Origin: Solirubrobacterales bacterium
GTDB lineage: Bacteria; Actinomycetota; Thermoleophilia; Solirubrobacterales; 70-9
Reading direction: 5' to 3'
NCBI GenBank assembly: GCA_020438345.1
Contig: JAGQUU010000079.1
Location: 1-47,919, forward strand
DNA: 47,919 nucleotides
Shown here: positions 1 through 8,872 of the stretch, one piece after another
Position numbering within the stretch: position 1 is the stretch's first letter
Layout of the letters: every line of letters begins with the position of its first letter
Program-made: the position numbers and the translations under genes
The notes under the pieces: generated by a model
Databases searched by the model: none
What the model saw: the letters and a program-made list of their open reading frames with translations, nothing else
What the model was told of the DNA's origin: nothing

Positions 1-1808
1 AGACAATCGAGCTTGTCGATGCCTATGCACGCCAGCAGGGCACCTTCCATACGGCTGAATCGGCGGACCCGGCCTTTAGCGACACGCTCGAGCTTGAACT
101 CGACACCGTAGTGCCTTCGATTGCCGGTCCGAAGCGGCCGCAGGATCGGGTTGCCTTGTCCGACTCGAAGCCCGCCTTCCTGGAAGCGTTGAAGGAGTTC
201 GATGAGGAGGCTTCCCATGAGTTGAGTGCCTACGACGAGGCGCTCGACGAGTCCTTCCCTGCCTCCGATCCGCCCGGCGAGGATCATGTATCGAGTGAAC
301 TCGGCAAGCCAGCCGGAGCGCCGGTCGGCATGGCGCTGGAAGGCGAGCGCTGCTCGAAGGACAAGATCGCGGTCACACTTGAGGACGGCGCCAGGTTTGA
401 TCTTGACCATGGCCGGGTCGTGATCGCGGCTATCACGTCCTGCACGAATACCTCGAATCCTTACGTCATGGTCGGTGCCGGGTTGCTGGCCCGCAACGCG
501 CTCGCCAGGGGCTTGAAGCGCAAGCCCTGGGTCAAGACCTCGCTGGCCCCCGGATCGACCGTGGTCACCGATTATCTGGACAACGCCGGTCTGACCCGGT
601 ACCTGGACGATCTGCAGTTCAATCTGGTCGGCTATGGCTGCACAACCTGTATCGGCAACTCGGGCCCGCTCGCCCCGGAGATTTCAGCCGCGATTGACGA
701 GAAGGACCTGGTCGTTTGCTCGGTCCTTTCCGGCAACCGGAACTTCGAGGGGCGGATCAGCCAGGACGTCAAAGCGAACTACCTCGCCTCGCCTCCGCTT
801 GTTGTTGCCTATGCCCTGGCCGGTCGCATGGACATTGACATTCAGGCCGATCCGCTTGGTACCGATCCGGATGGTGTTCCGGTCTACCTCGATGACATCT
901 GGCCTGACCCGGAGGAGGTTTCAAGGGTGGTTGGTGAATCGATCCGCCGGGAAATGTTCGAAAAGAACTACGGCGATGTCTTCAAGGGTGACCAGAACTG
1001 GCAGGACGTCTCGGTGCCGGAAGGCGATCGCTACACCTGGCCTGACTCGACCTATGTCCGCAAACCTTCCTTCTTTGAGGACATGCCGGCGGATCCGCCG
1101 GGCCTGAAGCCAATTGAGAACGCCCGGGTTCTGGCCAAACTCGGCGATTCGATTACCACCGACCACATTTCACCCGCTGGCGCAATCAAAAAAGACAGTC
1201 CGGCCGGTGCCTGGCTGGTCGAGCAGGGGGTCGGTCCGGCGGAGTTCAATTCCTATGGCTCGAGGCGCGGGAACCACGAGGTGATGGTCCGGGGCACCTT
1301 CGCGAACATCCGGCTGCGCAACCAGCTGGTTGAAAAGTCCGGCGGCTACACGCGTCATTTCCCCGACGGTGTGGAGACCTCGATTTTCGAGGCCTCGAGG
1401 CAGTATCAGGCCGATGGTGTGCCGTTGGTTGTCCTCGCCGGCAAGGAGTATGGCTCGGGATCATCGCGGGACTGGGCCGCCAAAGGTACGCGTCTGCTTG
1501 GGGTCCGGGCAGTGATTGCGGAGAGCTACGAGCGAATTCACCGTTCGAATCTGATCGGCATGGGTGTGGTTCCTCTCCAGTACCCGGAAGGGGAGTCGAC
1601 CGACTCGCTCGGGCTGACCGGTGAAGAAGTGATCACCATCGGTGACCTCCAGGGGGGTGAGGCAAAGACCGTCATGGTTACGGCCGAGCGGGAGGGAGTG
1701 GATGCCGTCACATTCGAGGCCAAGGTGCGACTCGACACCCCGAACGAGATCCGGTACATCAACAACGACGGCATTCTTCAGACAGTCCTTCGCGACCTCA
1801 ACGCCTGA
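1..1808 (+). CDS. acnA: Aconitate hydratase, C-terminal two thirds (5' end outside window)
   Basis: This gene is cut by the window edge: the reading frame is open from base 3 through the TGA at 1808, giving about 601 residues against roughly 900 for the AcnA family. Aconitase isomerises citrate to isocitrate in the cytosolic TCA cycle. The [4Fe-4S] cysteines are visible in an ITSCTNTSNP motif and in GCTTCIGNSG, and the C-terminal swivel domain carries the GSSRDWAAKG active-site loop and IAESYERIHRSNL. An acidic insert with an ESFPASDPP motif precedes the first cysteine motif; I believe actinobacterial aconitases often have such a linker, but I am not certain. A GTG at 111 could be mistaken for a start, but homology runs upstream of it. 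It converges on the 2-oxoglutarate dehydrogenase gene, another TCA enzyme. Confidence 0.95.
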   Translation, partial: TIELVDAYARQQGTFHTAESADPAFSDTLELELDTVVPSIAGPKRPQDRVALSDSKPAFLEALKEFDEEASHELSAYDEALDESFPASDPPGEDHVSSELGKPAGAPVGMALEGERCSKDKIAVTLEDGARFDLDHGRVVIAAITSCTNTSNPYVMVGAGLLARNALARGLKRKPWVKTSLAPGSTVVTDYLDNAGLTRYLDDLQFNLVGYGCTTCIGNSGPLAPEISAAIDEKDLVVCSVLSGNRNFEGRISQDVKANYLASPPLVVAYALAGRMDIDIQADPLGTDPDGVPVYLDDIWPDPEEVSRVVGESIRREMFEKNYGDVFKGDQNWQDVSVPEGDRYTWPDSTYVRKPSFFEDMPADPPGLKPIENARVLAKLGDSITTDHISPAGAIKKDSPAGAWLVEQGVGPAEFNSYGSRRGNHEVMVRGTFANIRLRNQLVEKSGGYTRHFPDGVETSIFEASRQYQADGVPLVVLAGKEYGSGSSRDWAAKGTRLLGVRAVIAESYERIHRSNLIGMGVVPLQYPEGESTDSLGLTGEEVITIGDLQGGEAKTVMVTAEREGVDAVTFEAKVRLDTPNEIRYINNDGILQTVLRDLNA

Positions 1809-1883
1809 GCTACCCGGAAACCGGGGCGTTGTCCAGGACGCCGGGTACCGGGGGCGCCAGGCTTTCATGGCACCAGGAACCGG

Positions 1884-1927
1884 CCGTTCCAGGAGCCAGC
1901 CGTTCGGGGCATTGGGCTCCGGAACGG
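1884..1927. terminator. Hairpin downstream of aconitase
   Basis: Arms 1884-1897 and 1915-1927 pair over 13 bp with a single bulged A. There is no T-tract. It lies 75 bp after the aconitase stop and is plausibly part of a bidirectional terminator region between two convergent genes. Confidence 0.4.
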
Positions 1928-1939
1928 ACTCGAAACGAA

Positions 1940-1984
1940 ACTGGCCGGGATCTTCACCGCTATTCGGTGGAGATCCCGGCCAGT
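1940..1984. repeat. 45-bp near-perfect palindrome (20-bp stem, 5-nt loop)
   Basis: The left arm (1940-1959) and right arm (1965-1984) are reverse complements except for one T/G position at 1954/1970, which would still wobble-pair in RNA. The loop is 1960-1964. No T-run follows, so it is either an actinobacterial-type terminator hairpin or a REP/MITE-like palindrome. It sits between the convergent aconitase and 2-oxoglutarate dehydrogenase genes. Confidence 0.75.
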
Positions 1985-2046
1985 ACCTTCAGCAGGTCCG
2001 ATTCCGCCTCCGCAATGCCGACGCGACCGGGCTGGAGTTGGCGGAG

Positions 2047-2178
2047 AGGACCGCAAGACCTTGGGGGCAGGGCCGCAGGCCTTGAGCGTCAGGGCCGCAA
2101 GACCCGGTGGGCAGGGCCGCAGGCCGTGGGGGTCAGGGCCGCAGGCCGTGGGGGTCAGGGCCGCAAGATTTGGCGGGC
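2047..2178. repeat. 22-bp tandem repeat, six units
   Basis: Six head-to-tail 22-bp units start at 2047, 2069, 2091, 2113, 2135 and 2157. Each opens with AGGRCCGCARG, and units 4 and 5 are identical. A degenerate seventh copy, shifted by one base, starts near 2180. The period is not a multiple of three, so no reading frame is conserved through it. It is non-coding and lies in the aconitase/kgd convergent gap. Confidence 0.85.
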
Positions 2179-2258
2179 GAGGGTCGCGGGAGGCAGGGGG
2201 TCCGCGCGACCCTCACCACGCCTGCGCGCCGGTAGCCAGGGAGGGATGCCGACGCGAG

Positions 2259-2286
2259 CGCTTCCGGGGATAAACCTCCGGAAGCG
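2259..2286. terminator. GC-rich hairpin in the convergent gap
   Basis: The arms CGCTTCCGG (2259-2267) and CCGGAAGCG (2278-2286) are perfectly complementary over 9 bp around a 10-nt loop. A moderately T-rich stretch follows on the + strand. It may terminate read-through from either side. Confidence 0.4.
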
Positions 2287-2397
2287 GGCTTTGGAAGTTT
2301 CAAATGAGTGGCGACCCATCCGGGGCGCTCGGTCCGATCCTGCTCCTTCCCTTTTCTCCCTACTGCAACTGCGGACCTACAATGATCTTATACACCT

Positions 2398-2416
2398 ATT
2401 GACGACACGCGTCAAT
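2398..2416. promoter_or_regulatory. Small inverted repeat ATTGACG-N5-CGTCAAT
   Basis: Seven-base perfect arms (2398-2404 and 2410-2416) flank 5 bp, in an AT-richer patch 10 bp beyond the 2-oxoglutarate dehydrogenase stop. It contains the CGCGTCAA string that recurs in the repeats upstream of the giant gene at 10762. A protein-binding site is possible, but its place at the 3' side of both neighbouring genes argues against a promoter operator for them. Confidence 0.3.
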
Positions 2417-2426
2417 CGGGGGCCGG

Positions 2427-5400
2427 TCAGGGTGTCAGCGCGGTCAAAACTATGCGCTCCTGCTCCCGGATATGGGCAACTGAATAACCCTCCGAGGGGC
2501 TCGATCTTTCCGGTCGGCCCACATATCCGAGAGTGACTCCATCTGGCAGCAGATCAGGCAGTCTGCGCCGCATAACGCTCCACGCACCCATGTTTGCGGG
2601 TTCTTCCTGGGTCCAGACGACTTCCTTCAGGTTCGGGTATGTCTCGAAAAGTCCGGCGATCTGCTGTTTCGGGAAGGGGTAGAGAAGTTCGACCCTGGCT
2701 ACCGCGACATTCCCGGCTGCTTCCCGGGGAGCAGCCGCGTCGATGTCGTAGTAGATGCGACCGGAGCAGAGTACGAGCCGCTCGACCTTCTCGCGACGTT
2801 CAACCGCCCGCGGGTCATCGAGAATGAAGTGGAAGTGTTCTTCGGTCAGCTGCTTGAGGCTGGCAGTTGCGACGCTCTGACGGAGCAGACCCTTTGGTGT
2901 GAATACGACCAGGGGCCGGGCCTTCTTGATCATCGCCTGTCGTCTCAGAAGATGGAAATACTGGGCGGCATTGGAGGGGTTGGCGACCCGCATCGATCCT
3001 TCCGCGGCCAATGAGAGGAATCGCTCCATCCGGGCACTGGAATGTTCGGGGCCGGCTCCTTCATGGCCATGTGGGAGGAGAAGCGTGAGCCTGGAAGTGA
3101 GCCCCCACTTCGACTCTCCGGAGGAAATGAAACTGTCAATGATCACCTGCGCCGAGTTGGCGAAGTCACCGAACTGGGCTTCCCAGAGAACCAGGGAATC
3201 CGGGTTCGATGATGCGTATCCATATTCGAAACCGAGGCAGGCGATCTCCGAAAGCGGACTGTTGTGGAGCTCGAACGGCGCCTTGGCATCGGCGAGATGC
3301 TGGATCGGCGCGTACTTGAGGCCGGTCTTCTCGTCGTGAAGGACAAGGTGGCGCTGGGAGAAGGTTCCCCGCTCCGTGTCCTGGCCGGTCATGCGGATGT
3401 GCTTGCCCTCGGTGATCAGTGAAGCAAGAGCCAGCGCTTCAGCGTGGGCGAATTCCACGCCACCTTCCTCGAGCGCCTCAATCCTCCGGTCGAGTGGCTT
3501 GCGCAGCTTGCGGTGCACGGTGAAACTGGCCGGGACTTCAAGCAGCGCCTGGTTCAGCTCGCGCAGCCTCTCGGGTGAAACCGCAGTTTCGACAGGCGGG
3601 CTGGCCGACCGGTCAAGTTCCCCGGTCCCGATATTGGTGACGGTCGGGTCTTCGTAGACCCCGGAATCCATCTTTTCGCGCAGGGCGTCAAGAGTTTCCT
3701 TCAGGTAGGCACGGCGCTTTCCGGCCACTTCCCCCACTTCTTCGGCCGTGACCACTTTCTGTTCGATCAGTTGCTCGGTGTAGAGCTCGGAGACCGGCTT
3801 GTGAGCCTTGATCTTCGATGTCATGAGCGGTTGGGTGTAGGCCGGTTCGTCGGTTTCGTTGTGTCCGAAACGCCGGTATCCGATCACGTCGATCACGATG
3901 TCCCGGCCCCACCGTTCGCGGTAGGACATGGCGAGGCGCATCGCATGCGAACAGGCCTCGACATCGTCGGCATTCACGTGGAGGATCGGCACGTTGAAGC
4001 CCTTCGCCATGTCAGCCGCGTAAGGGGTAGAGCGGCCGTCGGTCGGGTTGGTCGTGAAACCGATCTGGTTGTTCTCGATGATGTGGATGGTTCCACCGAC
4101 CGAGTAGCCCTCAAGCGACTGGAGGTTGAAGGTCTCGGCGACCACACCCTGGCCGGGGAAGGCGGCGTCACCATGGAGGACCACGGGAACCGCACGAGCG
4201 GCGTCGAAACTGATCGTGCCACCATCGACCTCGCCTTGCGAATAGCGGGTCGCTCCGGTAATCACCGGGTCGACGAATTCGAGGTGACTCGGGTTCGGAT
4301 AGAGATGCACGGTAATCCGGCTGCCATCATCGAGCTCCGCCACGCCTTCATGCCCGTAGTGGTACTTGACATCACCCGTACCGCCATGCGGGATCGCCGC
4401 AACTGCCTTGACATCCTCGATTCGTTTGCCGCCTTCGAACTCCGCGAAGATCGCTTCTGCCGGCCGACGGACGGTGTGAGCGAGCACCGAAAGACGACCG
4501 CGGTGAGCCATGCCGAGCACTACTTCGCCGGCCCCGCCCTTGGCTGCGAGGGTGGTCAGTTCATCAAGCATGGTGACGATCGAATCGAGGCCCTCGATCG
4601 AGAACATCTTCTGGCCGAGATAGGCCTTTTCGAGGAAACGCTCGAATTCGAAAACATCGATGAGGCGGTTGAGCAGACGCTTTTGCTCATCCGCATCGAG
4701 CGGCTTCCGGTGCGCACCCGTTTCAACCATTTCCCTCAGCCAGACCCGCTGGCCATGAGATGAAATGTGCTCGAACTGATAACCGATAGATCCTGTGTAG
4801 GCGGCCTTCATCCGGGGCAGCGCTTCGAGCAGAGTTTCGCCAGGTACACCGATGCGGAGGATCGAAGCGGGAATCTGCGCCATCAGTTCGGAAGTGAGAT
4901 GCACCGTCTCCGGATCCAGGGCAGGGTCACCTTTCGGCTTGCCACCGAGCGGATCAAGATGGGCGGCGAGGTGCCCGTGGGTCCGGTAGGCCTTGAGCAG
5001 GGAAGTCGCAGCCTGTACGGCCTGGAGCAGTTCGGGACTGGGAGCCTCGGCTATCGCGCTTGGCGGGGAAGCGGCTGTCGAGACCAGTGGTGGTGCCAGC
5101 TTCGATTTGGGCTGCGCAGCCGTGAGAACGGTGCGGTCAATACCGAGGTCGTCGGCGACTGATTCGTAGAAATCACTGCCACCGGCGAGCAGTCCGTCGA
5201 GAGTCTTGAGGAAGTTGCCAGATTCGGCACCCTGGATGATCCGGTGGTCATAGGTTGAGGTCAGGGTCATGACCTTGGAGACGCCGAGCTGCTCGATCTT
5301 TTCCTGATCGGCATGCGACCACTCTGGCGGGTAAGCGATCGAACCAGCGGCGACGATCGTGCCCTGGCCAGTCATCAGCCGGGGCACCGAAGCGACGGTG

Positions 5401-6725
5401 CCGATCCCGCCCGGATTGGTGAGGGTGATGTTGGTGCCGACAAAGTCATCCGGGGTCAGCCGGTTCTCGCGGGTCTTTGTGATCAGGTCTTCGTAGTAGG
5501 CGTGGAAAGCCGGGAAGTCAAGCCGATCGGCACCCTTGATCGCCGGGACCATCAGGCTGCGTGAACCATCCTTCTTCTCGACGTCAACGGCGATACCGAG
5601 ATTGATGCTGCCGTCGGACACCGAGAAACTCTTGCCGTCCTTCTCTTCAAAGTGTCGGCCCATCACCGGCCATTCGCGGGCCGCAAGCACGATCGCCCAG
5701 GCAACCAGATGCGTGAACGAGACCTTCATGCCGCGCTCGGCGAGCTTCCCGTTGAGACCCTTTCGCTTGGCGTCGAGGGTGTCAACGGCGATGGTGCGGA
5801 ACGAAGTCGCGGTCGGAATCGACCGGCTTTCATCCATGGCTTTGGCCAGCATCCCGGCCGGACCGCGGAGCGCCTTTTCCTCGCGAGAGGCGCTCGCCGC
5901 TCCGCTCCCGTCTCCGGCTGCTAGTACGTCGCCTTTGGTCACCTTCCCTCCGGGCCCGGTGCCGGAAACCTGGCCGACTTTCAGTCCCTTCGCGGCGGCG
6001 ATTCTGCGGGCGAGCGGGGTTGCGCGCCCATCCCCGGTGTCGGTGACTTCCGGGACGTCCTGAGGGGCGGCCCCAACTGAACCGTCGACAGGGCCGCTGC
6101 CGGGACCGGGCACCATCTCCACGAGGGCCGCGCCAATTGAAACAACTTCATCGGGTTCAACCAGCAGCTTTGTGATCTCTCCGGCGGATGGTGCGGGTAC
6201 CTCGGCGTCGACCTTGTCGGTTGAGACTTCAATCAGGGTCTGGCCTTCATCGACTTTGTCCCCGGCTGCGACATGCCATTCGAGCACGGTCCCTTCGGTC
6301 ACCGACTCGCCCATCTCGGGCATCGTCACTTCAATCGGGTCAGCGGGCGTGGCTTCTTCCCCGGAGGCTGCCACGCTTCCGTTAGGCGAGCCGGAAGCCT
6401 TCGGATCGGGGCTATCTCCGAGGTCGGCGTCACCCTCGCCGGTAGCCGACGTGACCGACGGGCCGGAACCGCCGGCATCAGGGTTGATCACGGCCAGGAC
6501 AGAACCGATTTCAATCTCGTCATCGACCTCTGCACGGAGTTCCGCAATGGTGCCTGTGACCGGGGCAGGTACCTCGGCGTCGACCTTGTCGGTCGACACT
6601 TCCACGAGCGTTTCGCCCTCCTCGATGGTGTCGCCGACCACTACGTGCCATTCGAGCACGGTCCCTTCGGTCACCGACTCGCCCATCTCGGGCATCGTCA
6701 CTTCGACAGCAGTAGCTTCGGCCAT
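2427..6725 (-). CDS. kgd: 2-oxoglutarate dehydrogenase, E2-E1 fusion with two lipoyl domains
   Basis: This 1432-residue fusion should oxidatively decarboxylate 2-oxoglutarate and transfer succinyl to CoA in the TCA cycle. Domains in order: lipoyl domain 1 (about 6-80, lysine 47 in a TDKVD motif), acidic linker, lipoyl domain 2 (about 130-205, lysine 171), peripheral-subunit-binding domain (about 234-270), E2 acyltransferase (about 286-530, DHRIIQG around His494), and E1 (about 570-1432, with HRGRL at 741, GDAAFPGQG at 852 and NNQIG at 885 for thiamine diphosphate). As I recall, actinobacterial OdhA/KGD proteins have the E2-E1 fusion but no lipoyl domain, so this form is unusual. The ATG at 6725 is chosen because the lipoyl fold begins six residues later and because GGAG and a TACACT box lie just upstream. 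An in-frame start at 6776 would add 17 unconserved residues. Confidence 0.95.
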   Translation of the reverse strand: MAEATAVEVTMPEMGESVTEGTVLEWHVVVGDTIEEGETLVEVSTDKVDAEVPAPVTGTIAELRAEVDDEIEIGSVLAVINPDAGGSGPSVTSATGEGDADLGDSPDPKASGSPNGSVAASGEEATPADPIEVTMPEMGESVTEGTVLEWHVAAGDKVDEGQTLIEVSTDKVDAEVPAPSAGEITKLLVEPDEVVSIGAALVEMVPGPGSGPVDGSVGAAPQDVPEVTDTGDGRATPLARRIAAAKGLKVGQVSGTGPGGKVTKGDVLAAGDGSGAASASREEKALRGPAGMLAKAMDESRSIPTATSFRTIAVDTLDAKRKGLNGKLAERGMKVSFTHLVAWAIVLAAREWPVMGRHFEEKDGKSFSVSDGSINLGIAVDVEKKDGSRSLMVPAIKGADRLDFPAFHAYYEDLITKTRENRLTPDDFVGTNITLTNPGGIGTVASVPRLMTGQGTIVAAGSIAYPPEWSHADQEKIEQLGVSKVMTLTSTYDHRIIQGAESGNFLKTLDGLLAGGSDFYESVADDLGIDRTVLTAAQPKSKLAPPLVSTAASPPSAIAEAPSPELLQAVQAATSLLKAYRTHGHLAAHLDPLGGKPKGDPALDPETVHLTSELMAQIPASILRIGVPGETLLEALPRMKAAYTGSIGYQFEHISSHGQRVWLREMVETGAHRKPLDADEQKRLLNRLIDVFEFERFLEKAYLGQKMFSIEGLDSIVTMLDELTTLAAKGGAGEVVLGMAHRGRLSVLAHTVRRPAEAIFAEFEGGKRIEDVKAVAAIPHGGTGDVKYHYGHEGVAELDDGSRITVHLYPNPSHLEFVDPVITGATRYSQGEVDGGTISFDAARAVPVVLHGDAAFPGQGVVAETFNLQSLEGYSVGGTIHIIENNQIGFTTNPTDGRSTPYAADMAKGFNVPILHVNADDVEACSHAMRLAMSYRERWGRDIVIDVIGYRRFGHNETDEPAYTQPLMTSKIKAHKPVSELYTEQLIEQKVVTAEEVGEVAGKRRAYLKETLDALREKMDSGVYEDPTVTNIGTGELDRSASPPVETAVSPERLRELNQALLEVPASFTVHRKLRKPLDRRIEALEEGGVEFAHAEALALASLITEGKHIRMTGQDTERGTFSQRHLVLHDEKTGLKYAPIQHLADAKAPFELHNSPLSEIACLGFEYGYASSNPDSLVLWEAQFGDFANSAQVIIDSFISSGESKWGLTSRLTLLLPHGHEGAGPEHSSARMERFLSLAAEGSMRVANPSNAAQYFHLLRRQAMIKKARPLVVFTPKGLLRQSVATASLKQLTEEHFHFILDDPRAVERREKVERLVLCSGRIYYDIDAAAPREAAGNVAVARVELLYPFPKQQIAGLFETYPNLKEVVWTQEEPANMGAWSVMRRRLPDLLPDGVTLGYVGRPERSSPSEGYSVAHIREQERIVLTALTP

Positions 6726-6733
6726 GTGCTCCA

Positions 6734-6739
6734 AGTGTA
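6734..6739 (-). promoter_or_regulatory. Candidate -10 box (TACACT) for kgd
   Basis: TACACT ends 8 nt before the chosen kgd ATG. Transcription would start at or next to the start codon. A GGAG lies in the same 8 nt, so a Shine-Dalgarno reading competes with the leaderless one. Confidence 0.35.
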
Positions 6740-6880
6740 TGTATTCGCGGGCGCCTTGTTTTGTGCGTCTGGACAAGGTGGGTCGGGAATTCCGGATCGT
6801 CCCGCCCGCGCTTAGTTTTGACGGTGGCTGTAGTGTCTCCGCAAGTCCGCCAATTGCGTCGTTTGCTCGGAGGAGGAGCT

Positions 6881-8869
6881 GTGGATTACTTCATCACCGG
6901 AGGCACCGGTTTCATCGGCCGCTACCTGATCGAGAGGCTGCTGAAGCGGGACGGAAACGTCCACGTTCTGGTGCGCGAAGGTTCGAGGGGACGCCTCGAG
7001 GAAATCAGGGCGGGATGGGGTGAGGCGGGCGAGCGCGTGATCCCAGTTGTGGGGGACCTCAGCCAGCCGAATCTCGGTCTCGACGCCGGGCAGATTGCCG
7101 AGCTCAAAGGCAGGATCGGCGGCTTCTACCACCTGGCCGCGGTCTACGACATGGAAGCTGATGAGGAAGCGATCCGCATCGGAAACATCGAAGGGACGAT
7201 CAACGCGGTTGATCTTGCCAACGAGATCGAGGCCGGCTGTTTCAACCATGTCAGCTCGATTGCAGCCGCAGGTCTTTTCAAGGGAACCTGGCGCGAAGAC
7301 TTCTTCGATGAGGCCGAAGATCTGGACAAGCATCCCTACTTCCGCACGAAGCATGAGTCGGAGCGCATCGCCAGGGAGCGGACAACCGTGCCGTGGCGGG
7401 TGTACCGGCCGGGCATCGTGGTCGGTGATTCCGAGACCGGCCAGATGGACAAGGTCGATGGTCCGTATTACTTCTTCAAGCTGATTCAGCGGATCCGCAA
7501 TGTCCTGCCGCCATGGGCGCCGACGGTCGGCATCGAGGGCAAGCAGATCAACGTGGTCCCGGTTGATTTCATCGCCGACGCGATCGACCACATCAGTCAT
7601 CTCGAAGACAAGGACGAGATGGTCTTCCACCTGACCGATCCGAATCCGCTCCGTGCCGGTCAGATCATCAACCTGTTCGCCAGATCGGCCAATGCACCGC
7701 AAATGTCGATGCGACTTGATCCGCAGATGCTCGAAATCGTGCCGCCTGCGGTTCGTGGCGGTTTGATGATGCTGCCTCCGGTGAAGCGGATCAGCGATTC
7801 GGTTCTCGATGACCTCGGCATTCCACGTGAAGTCCTGGTCTACATCAACTATCCGACCAAGTTCGACTGCTCGAACACTCTCGCCGCCCTGGAAGGCACC
7901 GATATCGCTGTGCCGCCGCTGGCCTCCTACGCTGACCGGCTTTGGGATTACTGGGAGCGGAACCTTGATCCTGACCTTTTCAAGGATCGCTCCCTCGGCG
8001 GCGCGATCGGCGGCAAGGTGGTGATGATCACTGGCGCTTCCTCCGGTATCGGGGAAGCCGCCGCGATCAAGGCCGCCACGGCCGGCGCCAAGGTCCTGCT
8101 GGTAGCCCGCAGCCGTGACAAGCTCGAAGAGATCCAGACCACGATTGCCGAGGAGGGTGGTGAGGCCTTCGTCCATCCCGCCGACCTTTCGGACACGGAT
8201 GACATCGAACGGATGGCAGACGAAGTGCTGGCCGAGCATGGTCACGTGGATGTCCTGGTCAACAACGCAGGTCGGTCGATCCGGCGTTCCGTGGCTCTTT
8301 CCTACGACCGTTTCCACGACTATGAACGGACCATGCAGCTCAACTATTTCGGCTCTCTGAAGCTGATCCTCAAGCTGCTGCCGAGGATGCGGGAGCGCAA
8401 GTCCGGTCACATCATCAATGTCTCTTCGATCGGTGTCCAGACGAATGCACCGCGCTTTTCGGCCTACGTCGCCTCCAAGGCGGCACTTGACGCGTTCAGC
8501 CGCTGCATCGGTTCGGAGATCATTGATGACAAGTGCCACATCACGACGATCCACATGCCGCTGGTGCGGACCGCGATGATCGCTCCGACCAAGATGTATG
8601 ACGCATTCCCGGCGATCAGTCCGGACGAAGCGGCGGAGATGATCACCGACGCAATGATCCGCAAGCCCAAGAAGGTGGCGACCCGTCTCGGCACCTTCGG
8701 AGAGATGCTCTACACGCTCTCGCCCAAGGCTTCGGACGCGATCCTCAACACCGGCTACAAGCTCTTCCCGGATTCCAAGGCCGCGAAGGGTGATGACGAC
8801 GGGACCGACAAGGCCCCTTCGACCGAGGCAGTTGCCTTCGCGCATCTGCTTCGCGGCGTCCACTGGTAG
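6881..8869 (+). CDS. Fatty acyl-CoA reductase, two fused SDR domains
   Basis: This 662-residue protein has an extended-SDR domain at the N-terminus (TGGTGFIG at 6-13, YFRTK with Tyr153/Lys157) and a classical SDR domain at the C-terminus (TGASSGIG at 384-391, Tyr529/Lys533). The order, length and many stretches (AAVYDM, MDKVDGPYYFFK, NAGRSIRRS) match what I remember of the Marinobacter alcohol-forming fatty acyl-CoA reductases and mycobacterial AcrA1. The expected reaction is NADPH-dependent reduction of long-chain acyl-CoA to fatty alcohol. The GTG at 6881 is preceded by AGGAGGAG at 6871 and puts the Rossmann motif at residue 6. The next gene begins 3 bp after the stop, so the two are surely co-transcribed. 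Whether the product is the aldehyde or the alcohol cannot be told from sequence. Confidence 0.88.
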   Translation: MDYFITGGTGFIGRYLIERLLKRDGNVHVLVREGSRGRLEEIRAGWGEAGERVIPVVGDLSQPNLGLDAGQIAELKGRIGGFYHLAAVYDMEADEEAIRIGNIEGTINAVDLANEIEAGCFNHVSSIAAAGLFKGTWREDFFDEAEDLDKHPYFRTKHESERIARERTTVPWRVYRPGIVVGDSETGQMDKVDGPYYFFKLIQRIRNVLPPWAPTVGIEGKQINVVPVDFIADAIDHISHLEDKDEMVFHLTDPNPLRAGQIINLFARSANAPQMSMRLDPQMLEIVPPAVRGGLMMLPPVKRISDSVLDDLGIPREVLVYINYPTKFDCSNTLAALEGTDIAVPPLASYADRLWDYWERNLDPDLFKDRSLGGAIGGKVVMITGASSGIGEAAAIKAATAGAKVLLVARSRDKLEEIQTTIAEEGGEAFVHPADLSDTDDIERMADEVLAEHGHVDVLVNNAGRSIRRSVALSYDRFHDYERTMQLNYFGSLKLILKLLPRMRERKSGHIINVSSIGVQTNAPRFSAYVASKAALDAFSRCIGSEIIDDKCHITTIHMPLVRTAMIAPTKMYDAFPAISPDEAAEMITDAMIRKPKKVATRLGTFGEMLYTLSPKASDAILNTGYKLFPDSKAAKGDDDGTDKAPSTEAVAFAHLLRGVHW

Positions 8870-8872
8870 CCG

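Noticed and set aside
1829-2536. 235-codon open frame (+) across the acnA-kgd gap
   Set aside because: It runs through the 22-bp repeats, whose period breaks any repeated peptide frame, enters the end of kgd antisense, and has no recognisable domain or ribosome-binding site.
3771-4763. 330-codon open frame (+) inside kgd
   Set aside because: Antisense shadow of the well-conserved E1 domain; no motif.
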